IMG/VR virus record: IMGVR_UViG_3300045284_000364
Location: 1-26,293 of that record
Origin: a virus
Reading direction: 5' to 3' (one strand)
DNA: 26,293 nt
This document shows, in pieces, positions 13,773 through 20,194 of this stretch; positions within the stretch are counted from its first letter, which is position 1, and the number at the start of each line of letters is the position of its first letter. Position numbers and translations under genes: made by a program. The notes beneath the pieces are model-generated. The model saw only the letters and a program-made list of their open reading frames with translations. It made no database searches and was not told the origin of the DNA.

Positions 13773-13991
13773 ATGAAAATCTTGATCTTGACCGGGGTCA
13801 TGCTGCTGTGCGCGGGGTGCTTCTCGCCGCAGAAAGCTTTCGTTGACGCCGTGGACGCGCAGTTTCAGGCCATAACGCCGGAGTACGTGAAGTACGTCGA
13901 CGCGGACGCCAAGCTGACGGACAAGGAGAAGGCAGCGCGCCACGACACGGTGGACCTGCTGCACAAGATGATTCTGGAGGCTCAGAAATAA
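13773..13991 (+). CDS. Small lipoprotein
   Basis: 72 residues, AAAGGA ribosome site. MKILILTGVMLLCAGC is a clean lipoprotein signal with lipobox CAGC (Cys16 as the lipidated residue). The 56-residue mature part is helical and charged (KAFVDAVDAQFQ; LTDKEKAARHDTVDLLHKMI). Size, lipobox and position among morphogenesis genes fit an o-spanin or another small envelope lipoprotein; no partner is adjacent, though a membrane-anchored coiled-coil protein is encoded at 16819. The earlier in-frame ATG at 13710 would bury the signal peptide, so 13773 is preferred. Confidence 0.65.
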   Translation: MKILILTGVMLLCAGCFSPQKAFVDAVDAQFQAITPEYVKYVDADAKLTDKEKAARHDTVDLLHKMILEAQK

Positions 13992-14324
13992 GTGGCAAAT
14001 TTGAACGTGGACGTGAAGCAGATAGGCGACGCCTTGCTGGGAATTTTGACCGAACACTTGAAGGACTCCCTGGCTGACGTCAAGGCGGAGTACGTGCCGT
14101 ACATGGAGAGAGCCGGGACCCTAGCCGCGGAAGCTGCTGTCAAGAAAGCAGCGGGTGACCCCGCCGCTGACGCGGACATGCTGCAGGCTTCCGCCCAATT
14201 GAAGACCCTCGTCGCCATAGCCGCGATCAGGGAAGCCAAGCGAGTCGAGGCCGACCTGTACAAGGCCCTGGACATCGGGGTGAAGGTAGTGGCGTCCTTG
14301 CTCGCGGCCGCCGCCATAGCCTGA
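13992..14324 (+). CDS. Ala-rich helical hypothetical protein
   Basis: 110 residues from GTG 13992, immediately after the lipoprotein stop; GGAGG is upstream. Predicted almost entirely helical and rich in Ala ([20 protein letters not shown]), with a hydrophobic Ala/Val C-terminus ([12 protein letters not shown]) that could touch a membrane. No catalytic motif. It lies between two membrane-associated small proteins; function unknown. Confidence 0.6.
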   Translation: MANLNVDVKQIGDALLGILTEHLKDSLADVKAEYVPYMERAGTLAAEAAVKKAAGDPAADADMLQASAQLKTLVAIAAIREAKRVEADLYKALDIGVKVVASLLAAAAIA

Positions 14325-14334
14325 GGAGACAACC

Positions 14335-14502
14335 ATGCTGTACTGGGTATTCATTTTCTTGGTGCTCGCGCTGGTCGCGGGCGTGTTCGGCTTCGGCGGG
14401 ATAGCCGCCGGCGCCGTGGGGATCGGGAAGATACTGTTCTTCATCTTCATAGTTCTCTTGATCTTGTCGCTCGTGGGCCACACGAGGGGGTGGAGAGACT
14501 GA
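14335..14502 (+). CDS. DUF1328 (YtjA-like) small membrane protein
   Basis: 55 residues with two membrane helices, CTGAGGAG just upstream. It is a near-perfect DUF1328 protein: [20 protein letters not shown], then [18 protein letters not shown] and [10 protein letters not shown]. In bacteria, mainly Proteobacteria, this family is a tiny inner-membrane protein of unknown function. Finding it in the head-gene cluster suggests capture from a host and possible use at the membrane during infection. Spacing is tight on both sides (10 nt and 1 nt), so it is part of the late operon. Confidence 0.8.
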   Translation: MLYWVFIFLVLALVAGVFGFGGIAAGAVGIGKILFFIFIVLLILSLVGHTRGWRD

Positions 14503-14503
14503 G

Positions 14504-15595
14504 GTGGCCACCGCCAATTCCGACTACTTCGACGCGCAGCTGCGGCATGCCATCGGGGTGCGCCGATTCACTGCCGGGGAAGTGAAGAGGATACTGGCGC
14601 TGATAGAGAAGGGAGACCGGTCTCTCGCGTCCGACTTGCTGGACAAGCTCGGGGGATTCCGGTCTCCCCCTGACTTCAAGAGCGAGCGCTGGCTGAACCT
14701 GCTGCGCTCCGTGCGCGACGCGCGCCAGGAGTTGATCCTGAACGCGCGCAACGAGACGGCTGACTCGCTGATAGATTACGCCAAGCACGAGGCAGAGTTC
14801 GAATCCAGCACGCTCCAGCTGGTCATCCCCGTGTCCATAGACCTCGCTTCCGTGTCTGTCGAGCAGCTGCGCGAGATAGTCTACCGCAGGCCCTTCCAGG
14901 GTCACCTGCTCAACGACTGGTACAAGCAGATAGCCCTGAAGGACCGGGGGGAGATAACGCGGCAGCTGCAACTCGGCATGGCCCAGGGGGAGAGCATACC
15001 CGACATCGTGAAGCGCGTGGCCGGGACGGCAGCCAACAGCTTCGAGGACGGCGCGCTCGGGGGGACGCGACGCGGCGTCGAGGCAGTGGTGCGGACGGCA
15101 GTCAACCACGTGTCGAACGCGACGCGCGAGCAGATATGGGAAGATAACGCAGACATCATCGCGTACAAGAGGTGGACTGCCACCCTGGACAGGAGAACGT
15201 CCGCCATCTGCCGAGCCAACGACGGCAAGGGCATCCCCGTGGGCGACAAGCCCCTGCCCGACGGGGTTGACCCGGTGGTCCCCGAGGGCATCACGCCTCC
15301 CGCCCACATTAACTGTCGCAGCGTCCTCGTCGCAGTTCTCGACGGCGAGGGCGTGCTGGGCAACAGGCCATTCGTGGCCACCGAGAGCGGCGAGAAGGTG
15401 ACGCCCGAGGACATCGGGCAAGTGCCTGCCAGCACCACGTACTCCGACTGGCTGAAGACGCAGAGCGCCTCGTTCCAGGACGACGTGCTCGGGCACTCGC
15501 GGGGGCTCGCTTTCAGGAAAGGCGAGTACGCCCTGGACGAGTACGTGGACAGGAAGGGCAACGAGTTAACGCTTTCCCAGTTAAAGCTCGCTTGA
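14504..15595 (+). CDS. Minor head protein (Mu gpF / SPP1 gp7-like)
   Basis: 363 residues from GTG 14504 with GGAGAG upstream. The C-terminal half has the phage Mu-F head-morphogenesis signature: AVVRTAVNHVSNATREQIW near 198-216, TLDRRTSAICRANDGKGIPV near 227-246, and PPAHINCRSVLV near 264-275, with the paired Cys residues. The N-terminal half is helical. Such proteins are packaged in a few copies near the portal and help head assembly or DNA delivery. Position after the portal is the standard one. Confidence 0.85.
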   Translation: MATANSDYFDAQLRHAIGVRRFTAGEVKRILALIEKGDRSLASDLLDKLGGFRSPPDFKSERWLNLLRSVRDARQELILNARNETADSLIDYAKHEAEFESSTLQLVIPVSIDLASVSVEQLREIVYRRPFQGHLLNDWYKQIALKDRGEITRQLQLGMAQGESIPDIVKRVAGTAANSFEDGALGGTRRGVEAVVRTAVNHVSNATREQIWEDNADIIAYKRWTATLDRRTSAICRANDGKGIPVGDKPLPDGVDPVVPEGITPPAHINCRSVLVAVLDGEGVLGNRPFVATESGEKVTPEDIGQVPASTTYSDWLKTQSASFQDDVLGHSRGLAFRKGEYALDEYVDRKGNELTLSQLKLA

Positions 15596-15598
15596 ATG

Positions 15599-15617
15599 CC
15601 CGCGCGCGGGGTATAAT
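15599..15617 (+). promoter_or_regulatory. CGCG palindrome plus TATAAT promoter candidate
   Basis: Perfect 12-bp palindrome CCCGCGCGCGGG (15599-15610), one base, then a perfect TATAAT (15612-15617) in the 47-bp gap after the minor head gene. Transcription would give a leader of about 20 nt carrying GGGGAGGGAG, the ribosome site of the gene at 15643. TTGAAT at 15592 is too close (14 bp) for a standard -35. Confidence 0.5.
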
Positions 15618-15642
15618 GGCAGTAGTGGGGAGGGAGAACAGC

Positions 15643-15747
15643 ATGAAGAAGAAATTGCGCCGGGGAGTGCTTCGCTGGCTGATAAAGAAGCTGGAGAAAC
15701 TAGACTCCTGGCTCGACGACCTGAGTGACTGTAGAGGCAAGAAATGA
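15643..15747 (+). CDS. 34-residue basic amphipathic peptide
   Basis: MKKKLRRGVLRWLIKKLEKL, then DSWLDDLSDCRGKK. Very strong GGGAGGGAG ribosome site and a promoter directly upstream. The peptide is a cationic amphipathic helix followed by a short acidic segment, the sort of sequence that could sit on a membrane or bind nucleic acid. Its stop is 11 nt before the next ATG. Family not recognised; the promoter, ribosome site and spacing are the support. Confidence 0.55.
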   Translation: MKKKLRRGVLRWLIKKLEKLDSWLDDLSDCRGKK

Positions 15748-15758
15748 AGGAGGAACAA

Positions 15759-15902
15759 ATGACGTTTCTCACTTTTACCAAGGTGTTCTTACTCTTAGCG
15801 GTACTGACGTTCGTGCTCGCCGCCTTCGGAGTGACCGTCGGGCAGGTCCAGATGGTACCGATAGGGCTCGCGTTCTTCGCGGCCGCGTTCTTGCTGCCAT
15901 GA
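15759..15902 (+). CDS. 47-residue two-span membrane protein
   Basis: ATG 15759 with AAGGAGGAA upstream; an in-frame ATG at 15744 lies before that ribosome site and is less likely. Two hydrophobic segments: VFLLLAVLTFVLAAFGVTV near 9-27 and VPIGLAFFAAAFLL near 33-46. Holin-like in size and topology, but many phage mini membrane proteins look the same. ATGA overlap with the next gene. Confidence 0.55.
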   Translation: MTFLTFTKVFLLLAVLTFVLAAFGVTVGQVQMVPIGLAFFAAAFLLP

Positions 15903-16252
15903 ACGACGACAGCATCAGGATAGACCTGCACGTTTACGAGCACTCCGGGAATCAAGACATCAAAGAACTCAAGGGGATGGTTAGAGCTGGTTTCCAGCAG
16001 ATGGGAGTTGACATGAGCGACCTTTCCGACAGGATTGCTGCGGACCAAGCGGCCGCGGAAGCCGCGGCGGCACGCGAGGCTGCCGACGACGCGAAGCTCG
16101 AGGCGAAAATCGCTGACCTGGAGAAGCAGATCGCTGACCTCCAAGCCAGCATCGATAACGGGACTGCCAGTCCCGCCGACAGGGCTGCCCTGGACAAGCT
16201 CAAGGCTACCCTGGACGCGATCGATCCACCTGAAGGTCCTCCGGCACCATAG
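15899..16252 (+). CDS. Coiled-coil protein
   Basis: 117 residues, ATGA overlap. Residues about 45-85 are a long Ala/Glu/Lys coiled coil (AKLEAKIADLEKQIADLQAS fits heptads), followed by SPADRAALDKLKATLDAIDP and a proline-rich end. Small coiled-coil proteins with this tail are frequent among phage structural genes. Probably oligomeric; role unknown. Confidence 0.65.
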   Translation: MNDDSIRIDLHVYEHSGNQDIKELKGMVRAGFQQMGVDMSDLSDRIAADQAAAEAAAAREAADDAKLEAKIADLEKQIADLQASIDNGTASPADRAALDKLKATLDAIDPPEGPPAP

Positions 16253-16264
16253 AGGGAGGTGACC

Positions 16265-16516
16265 ATGCACGGATACTCTCACGAAGTGAACGAGTTGAGG
16301 AAGAAGTTGCACGAGGTGCACACCGAGGCTGACAAGGTTGAGTTCAAGAGAGCCCTCGCGGCTCTCGAGAGCAAGATGGCCAGCACGGGAGGGGGCAGCG
16401 AGTCCGACAAGTCCGCCGTCAAGGAGTTCAAGAAGAAACTCGACGCGGTCAAGCCGGAACCGTCGAAGCCGCCCGAGGTGAAGCCGCCCGAGGTGACTCC
16501 TCCGGGGCCGAAATAA
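16265..16516 (+). CDS. Charged helical protein with proline-rich tail
   Basis: 83 residues; ATG 16265 with GGGAGGTGA upstream. Two charged helices (NELRKKLHEVHTEADKVEFK; AVKEFKKKLDAVK) are joined by a Gly/Ser linker, then a PEVKPPEVTPP tail. It is the last gene before a strong terminator and probably works with the coiled-coil protein next to it. No family recognised. Confidence 0.55.
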   Translation: MHGYSHEVNELRKKLHEVHTEADKVEFKRALAALESKMASTGGGSESDKSAVKEFKKKLDAVKPEPSKPPEVKPPEVTPPGPK

Positions 16517-16525
16517 GGACCGTCT

Positions 16526-16556
16526 GGGACCTCCACGTGGAGGTCCCTATTTTTTT
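16526..16556 (+). terminator. Rho-independent terminator
   Basis: A perfect 22-nt palindrome (16526-16547; 9-bp stem GGGACCTCC/GGAGGTCCC around an ACGT tetraloop) is followed by TATTTTTTT (16548-16556). It lies 9 bases after the stop at 16516 and is the best terminator in the window. It should separate the 15600-promoter transcript from the genes at 16574 onward. Confidence 0.9.
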
Positions 16557-16573
16557 GAGGACTGCGAGACGAC

Positions 16574-16819
16574 ATGAGCAACGCGCCATATTTCGGGAAA
16601 GAGCTGAGGGGGAAAGCCCAGTACGGGATACCTGAGCCCGCCGGGTCCATCCTACGGGCAGTGTCGACGCGCGCGGTGGCGCGCAAGATGGGGATCGAGG
16701 TGAGCCCGCACCACTCCCTGTCACAGCTGCATGACAAGATAGTGAGGGTCAAGGCTCCCCCGTTCAAGTTCCCGCGCCACGGCGGGCAGTCGCGCGACAG
16801 CCAGGGGAGGTGGGACTGA
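16574..16819 (+). CDS. Small basic phage protein ending in RDSQGRWD
   Basis: 81 residues. Basic, with helices around AGSILRAVSTRAVARKMG and HHSLSQLHDKIV. The C-terminal RDSQGRWD belongs to the RDSxGRF-type tail seen on many small phage proteins, including the one at 17139. Ribosome site is weak (GAGGACTGCGAG). It is first after the terminator, so its promoter is unclear. Family not identified. Confidence 0.55.
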   Translation: MSNAPYFGKELRGKAQYGIPEPAGSILRAVSTRAVARKMGIEVSPHHSLSQLHDKIVRVKAPPFKFPRHGGQSRDSQGRWD

Positions 16820-17142
16820 TGAGGAGCGTCTGGGCGTTCGTGAAGTACATCTTCCGCGCGGCCGTGCTGGTCGCCCTACTGGCCACGCCGCTAGCCGCTT
16901 ACTGGCACTTCAAGACCCTGCATGACGTCGTCGTTCTCCGGGTAGAGCATGACTTCAAGGTAGAGATACTGGCCATGGAGCAGTCACACGAGCGCGGCAA
17001 GGTAAACGCCGCGATGGTCAACAGCATGAACAGGGAAATCTACGTGGCCAAGCAGGAACTCAAGAGATGCAAGCTCATGACGTCTGGGCCGAAGCCCAGG
17101 AGTGAGAGCTGCAAGCTGAAGAAACTCAAGGTGGAGAAATGA
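16819..17142 (+). CDS. Single-span membrane protein with coiled-coil region (i-spanin-like candidate)
   Basis: 107 residues, TGATG junction with AGGGGAGGTGG as ribosome site. Basic N-terminus, one membrane helix at about 10-29 (IFRAAVLVALLATPLAAYW), then a charged helical domain (FKVEILAMEQSHERGKVNAA; NREIYVAKQELKRCKL) with two Cys residues. This N-in/C-out layout fits an i-spanin (Rz-like), and small lipoproteins elsewhere in the window could partner it. No sequence-level spanin match, so this stays a candidate. Confidence 0.5.
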   Translation: MRSVWAFVKYIFRAAVLVALLATPLAAYWHFKTLHDVVVLRVEHDFKVEILAMEQSHERGKVNAAMVNSMNREIYVAKQELKRCKLMTSGPKPRSESCKLKKLKVEK

Positions 17143-17303
17143 CGGGCCACGACGTCATATCACAGTCCCAAGCCCGCGTGGCGGAGTACAGGAAGAAGAC
17201 CGCCGCGCTGAGGGCTTACACCAAGGACCTGAGAGCTGCCCGCAGGTCCTTCGAGCGAGGCGTGGCCAACATAAAGAGGGACAGCATAGGGAGATTCGCG
17301 TGA
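17139..17303 (+). CDS. Small basic protein ending in RDSIGRFA
   Basis: 54 residues, ATGA overlap with the upstream gene. Helical and strongly basic (ARVAEYRKKTAALRAYTKDL; RAARRSFERG), ending NIKRDSIGRFA. The RDSxGRFA tail is a recurring C-terminal motif on small phage proteins; it may be a targeting tail for the prohead, but that is inference. Confidence 0.55.
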   Translation: MTGHDVISQSQARVAEYRKKTAALRAYTKDLRAARRSFERGVANIKRDSIGRFA

Positions 17304-17304
17304 C

Positions 17305-17469
17305 ATGGCGAAGCCGAAGTTAGGTTCAGGAGCGCGGTTCAAGCACCTCGAGAACGAGATCGGGAAGCATCCCGGGGTGCATGACCCGGGCGCGGTGGCC
17401 GCCGCGATCGGCCGCGCGAAGTACGACAAGAAGCGCTTCCAGAAGCTGGCAGCGAAAGGGAAGAAATGA
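17305..17469 (+). CDS. Small basic phage-conserved protein
   Basis: 54 residues, one base after the previous stop. GSGARFKHLENEI, then GVHDPGAVAAAIGRAKYDKK and RFQKLAAKGKK: the pattern GxGxRF...GVxDPxA.AA.IGR.KYG.K.F..LAA.GK is a recognised small phage family of unknown function. Basic and possibly nucleic-acid-associated. ATGA overlap with the next gene. Confidence 0.65.
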   Translation: MAKPKLGSGARFKHLENEIGKHPGVHDPGAVAAAIGRAKYDKKRFQKLAAKGKK

Positions 17470-17600
17470 AGCAGCAACCATACACTGTCGTGTCTTCGAC
17501 TGCCCTGAAGCAGCGGCTCGGCAAGCACCCGGCCGTCAAGGGCATGGTGGACAAGAATTGCGGTAACCACGCGGGTGGCGGCTACGGCGGCAAGAAATGA
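17466..17600 (+). CDS. 44-residue basic Gly-rich protein
   Basis: ATGA overlaps at both ends. TALKQRLGKHPAVKGMVDKN, then CGNHAGGGYGGKK. The LGKHPAVKG segment echoes the GKHPGVHD segment of the preceding protein, so the two may be related fragments. Function unknown. Confidence 0.5.
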   Translation: MKQQPYTVVSSTALKQRLGKHPAVKGMVDKNCGNHAGGGYGGKK

Positions 17601-18055
17601 GCGACGCGACCCAGGTAACCGAGGTACAGCAGGAGTCGATAGATTCCAAGAACTTCTTCCCGCAGGTCATAACCATCATCTGCGTGGCGGGAGTCGTGAT
17701 GGCCGGGGTCGTCGGGTCCGTCATGTACAAGGAAGGCACCGTGCAGATAATCGGTTTCTGCTCGCTGATAGCCATGTCGCTGCTCAAGTACTTGCAGTCC
17801 AGCAAGACGGCGACGAAGACGGCCGTGCAGCTCGGTGGGCTGGCCAAGGTCGCCGAGGACACGCACACGCTGGTCAACTCGAACATGGGGAACCAGCTCA
17901 AGGTGAGTTCGGTAGCGCTTACCCGCGTCGCCGAGCTGACTGGGCACCCGGACGACCAGGCCGCGGCCAAGGCGGCACAAGAAGCCCTGGTTGCCCACGA
18001 AGGCAAGCAGAAAGTCGTCGATGCCTCTCCATCTGCAGCTACGGAAAGCAAATGA
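17597..18055 (+). CDS. Two-span membrane protein (holin-like candidate)
   Basis: 152 residues, ATGA overlaps at both ends. Hydrophobic segments near 23-42 (QVITIICVAGVVMAGVVGSV) and 50-65 (QIIGFCSLIAMSLLKY), then a cytoplasmic helical part with the motif HTLVNSNMGNQLKVSSVALT and RVAELTGHPDDQAAAKAAQEA. That motif recurs in phage membrane proteins; class II holin-like topology is possible. No endolysin is in the window to support a lysis cassette. Confidence 0.55.
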   Translation: MSDATQVTEVQQESIDSKNFFPQVITIICVAGVVMAGVVGSVMYKEGTVQIIGFCSLIAMSLLKYLQSSKTATKTAVQLGGLAKVAEDTHTLVNSNMGNQLKVSSVALTRVAELTGHPDDQAAAKAAQEALVAHEGKQKVVDASPSAATESK

Positions 18056-18213
18056 TAGAAGTGACAGCCGTCCTGATAATCGGACTATTGCCACTGGCAG
18101 CGACCATCTCTTCGGCGTGCGCGCTGCTGTACGTCAAGTCCATGTCGAACAAGGTAGACGAGTTGAATCTGCGTCTGGAAGTGTTGTCCACGACGCTGTC
18201 GAGTAACAAGTGA
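18052..18213 (+). CDS. 53-residue single-span membrane protein
   Basis: ATGA overlap with the holin-like gene. One membrane helix at about 5-27 (TAVLIIGLLPLAATISSACA), then a short polar helix (NKVDELNLRLEVLSTTL). Likely partner of the preceding membrane protein. No family recognised. Confidence 0.55.
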   Translation: MIEVTAVLIIGLLPLAATISSACALLYVKSMSNKVDELNLRLEVLSTTLSSNK

Positions 18214-18251
18214 GGCGCGCGGCGTGATGCCGCAGAAAGTGGAGTGATTCC

Positions 18252-19019
18252 ATGGATTTCGATTTTGGTGACGCGGCCGTGGTAGAGACGCTGGACAAAG
18301 TGCCCGAGCAATTCAGGCCCCTGTACGCGGAGACGCCGGAGAAGAAGTTCGCTATCAAGTCGGCGGACCCGGCCATCAAGGGAGCCGTCGAGGCGATCGT
18401 GGGCTTGAACAGGGCGCTCAAGGCCGAGCGCGCGACGAAGAAACCGACGGTGGACCTGAGCCCGCTGAAGGACTACGGCGCCACGCCCGAAGAGATCAAG
18501 GCGAAGCTGGACGAGATGGCGGCGCAGGTAACTGCCAACGCGAAGATAGACGTCAAGAAGATCAAGGACGAGATGGCCACGCAGTTCAAGGGCGAGATAG
18601 ACAAGAGGGAAGCCCGTGTGCTGGCCCTCAAGTCCATATTGGACGGGCATCTCATCGACTCGGCCCTCAAGGGAGCCATCGCGTCAGAGAAGGGGGACGT
18701 GGACCTGCTGCTGCCGTTCGCGCGCGGCTTCATGAAGCCGCTCGAGGTAGACGGGAAGTACACGGCCATGGTGGTCGACGAGGCGGGCAACGCCCGCTAC
18801 TCGGGAATCACGGGCCTCCCGCTCAGCCCCTCGGAGCTGGTCAAGGAGATGAAGGCCAACCCGAAATTCGGGAAGCTGTTCGAGCCGGACGCCAAGAGCG
18901 GGGGCGGGGCGAAGCCAGGGGCAGCCAGCCGCACCCAGCAGGCTCCAAATAGTACTGCTAACTTGTCTGCCATGGACAAGATTCGCATGGGCCTGGACGC
19001 GATGCAAACTGCTCGCTGA
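18252..19019 (+). CDS. Scaffolding protein
   Basis: 255 residues, immediately upstream of the capsid gene, GGAG ribosome site. Typical scaffold composition: an N-terminal LDKVPEQFRPLYAETPEKKF region, a long charged coiled coil (KAKLDEMAAQVTANAKIDVK and onward to about residue 130), then a LILxG-like packing region (ALKSILDGHLIDSALKGAIA) and the EFA/FARGFMKP...DGKYTAMVVDEAGN segment. The C-terminus is Gly/Pro/Ser-rich, ending in a basic helix. It directs prohead assembly and is then expelled or degraded. Confidence 0.8.
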   Translation: MDFDFGDAAVVETLDKVPEQFRPLYAETPEKKFAIKSADPAIKGAVEAIVGLNRALKAERATKKPTVDLSPLKDYGATPEEIKAKLDEMAAQVTANAKIDVKKIKDEMATQFKGEIDKREARVLALKSILDGHLIDSALKGAIASEKGDVDLLLPFARGFMKPLEVDGKYTAMVVDEAGNARYSGITGLPLSPSELVKEMKANPKFGKLFEPDAKSGGGAKPGAASRTQQAPNSTANLSAMDKIRMGLDAMQTAR

Positions 19020-19035
19020 AATTTTCTCACGAGGT

Positions 19036-19157
19036 TCACCCGCGCGGCATTACAATAGTTCTCATAGTAGCGACTCGCGCGCGGGTGACCCGCGTGGAAA
19101 CCTGGGAGGTGACCTCCGGGGATGGCGAGGTAAATAACCACCAACCAGGAGACACCA
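19036..19157 (+). promoter_or_regulatory. Capsid-gene promoter candidate and structured leader
   Basis: 138-bp gap before the capsid gene (19020-19157). TACAAT at 19051-19056 follows CCGCGCGG (19040-19047) by 3 bp, repeating the palindrome-plus-hexamer layout seen elsewhere. TCACCCGCGCG (19036-19046) pairs with CGCGCGGGTGA (19078-19088), bracketing the hexamer. Downstream, GGAGGT-G-ACCTCC (19105-19117) forms a short hairpin, and GGAGA precedes the ATG. The transcript would carry a leader of about 95 nt, suited to mRNA stabilisation or translational control of the most abundant protein. Confidence 0.5.
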
Positions 19158-20123
19158 ATGAGTTCCGTAACTCTCGCAGAATCGGCAAAGCTAGCCCAGA
19201 ATATGCTGGTCGCCGGCGTGATTGAGAACATCATCACGGTAAATAAGATGTTCAAGATGCTGCCGTTCGATGGCATCGACGGCAATGCCATCGCGTACAA
19301 CCGCGAGGCAATTCTCGGCGGAGGTGGCGTTGGCACGGTAAATGATTCCATCACGACCGACGTCAGCGACCCGACGGAGAGCGACGCCAACAACGCCAAG
19401 GACCCGGCGACGTTCGACTTCCACACGGCCGCGCTGACATCGATCATCGCCGACGCGGAGGTAAACGGCCTGATCGAGGCGACTCGTTCCGGTTTCGGCA
19501 ATGACCAGAAAGCCACGCAGGTGGCGTCGAAAGCCAAGAAGGTTGGCCGCATTTACCAGCAAATGCTGATCAACGGCACGGGAGCGGGAGCCCAATTCAC
19601 GGGTCTCTTGGGGCTATGTGCTTCTGGGCAGAAAGTCGACACGGGAGTGGACGGCTCGAGCTTGACGTTCGAGATTTTGGATGAGCTGATCGACCTGGTG
19701 ACTGACAAGGACGGCGACGTGGATTACTTCACTCTCCACGCCCGCACTCTGAGGAAGTATTTCTCGCTCCTGCGCGCCCTCGGGGGAGCGTCGATCAACG
19801 AGACCGTAGCGATGCCTGATGGCATGATGGTCCCGGCCTACAGGAGCATCCCGCTGTTCAGGAATGACTGGATTCCGAAGAACGTCACGAAGGGTAACCA
19901 GACAGCTTCAACTAGCTATGTCATCGCCGGAACATTCGACGACGGTTCCCGCACGCATGGCATCGCAGGCTTGACGGCCTCGAACGCCGCGGGGATCAAG
20001 GTCGTGGAAGTTGGGGAGAAGGAAGACGCGGACGCCACCATCACGAGGATCAAGTGGTACTGCGGACTCGCGCTGTTCAGCGAGAAGGGCTTGGCCCTCG
20101 CCGACGGCATCCGCTCGACGTGA
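19158..20123 (+). CDS. Major capsid protein
   Basis: 321 residues, following the scaffold gene, with the size and character of an HK97-fold major capsid protein: helical N-terminus (ESAKLAQNMLVAGVIENIIT), MLPFDGIDGNAIAYNRE, a DGSSLTFEILDELIDLV spine-helix region, VPAYRSIPLFRNDWIP, and a beta-rich C-terminus ending CGLALFSEKGLALADGI. It builds the icosahedral shell. All 23 isoleucines use ATC (18) or ATT (5) and none ATA, in contrast to the large terminase, as expected for a very highly expressed gene. Preceded by its own promoter-like leader and followed by a terminator-like hairpin. Confidence 0.88.
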   Translation: MSSVTLAESAKLAQNMLVAGVIENIITVNKMFKMLPFDGIDGNAIAYNREAILGGGGVGTVNDSITTDVSDPTESDANNAKDPATFDFHTAALTSIIADAEVNGLIEATRSGFGNDQKATQVASKAKKVGRIYQQMLINGTGAGAQFTGLLGLCASGQKVDTGVDGSSLTFEILDELIDLVTDKDGDVDYFTLHARTLRKYFSLLRALGGASINETVAMPDGMMVPAYRSIPLFRNDWIPKNVTKGNQTASTSYVIAGTFDDGSRTHGIAGLTASNAAGIKVVEVGEKEDADATITRIKWYCGLALFSEKGLALADGIRST

Positions 20124-20145
20124 TAACTGTTTGACCTGGACGATG

Positions 20146-20180
20146 GCCGGGGAGCGTCATTGGCTCCCCGGCACTCTTTT
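20146..20180 (+). terminator. Terminator hairpin after capsid gene
   Basis: GCCGGGGAGC (20146-20155) pairs perfectly with GCTCCCCGGC (20163-20172) around a 7-nt loop, followed by ACTCTTTT. Strong stem, short U-tract, so probably a partial terminator that lowers expression of the genes downstream. Confidence 0.7.
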
Positions 20181-20194
20181 GAAAGGGGAATTTA

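Noticed and set aside
18214-18251. GCGGC-GTGAT-GCCGC mini-hairpin before the scaffold gene
   Set aside because: A 5-bp stem without a T-run in a 38-bp gap is too weak to call a terminator or regulatory element.
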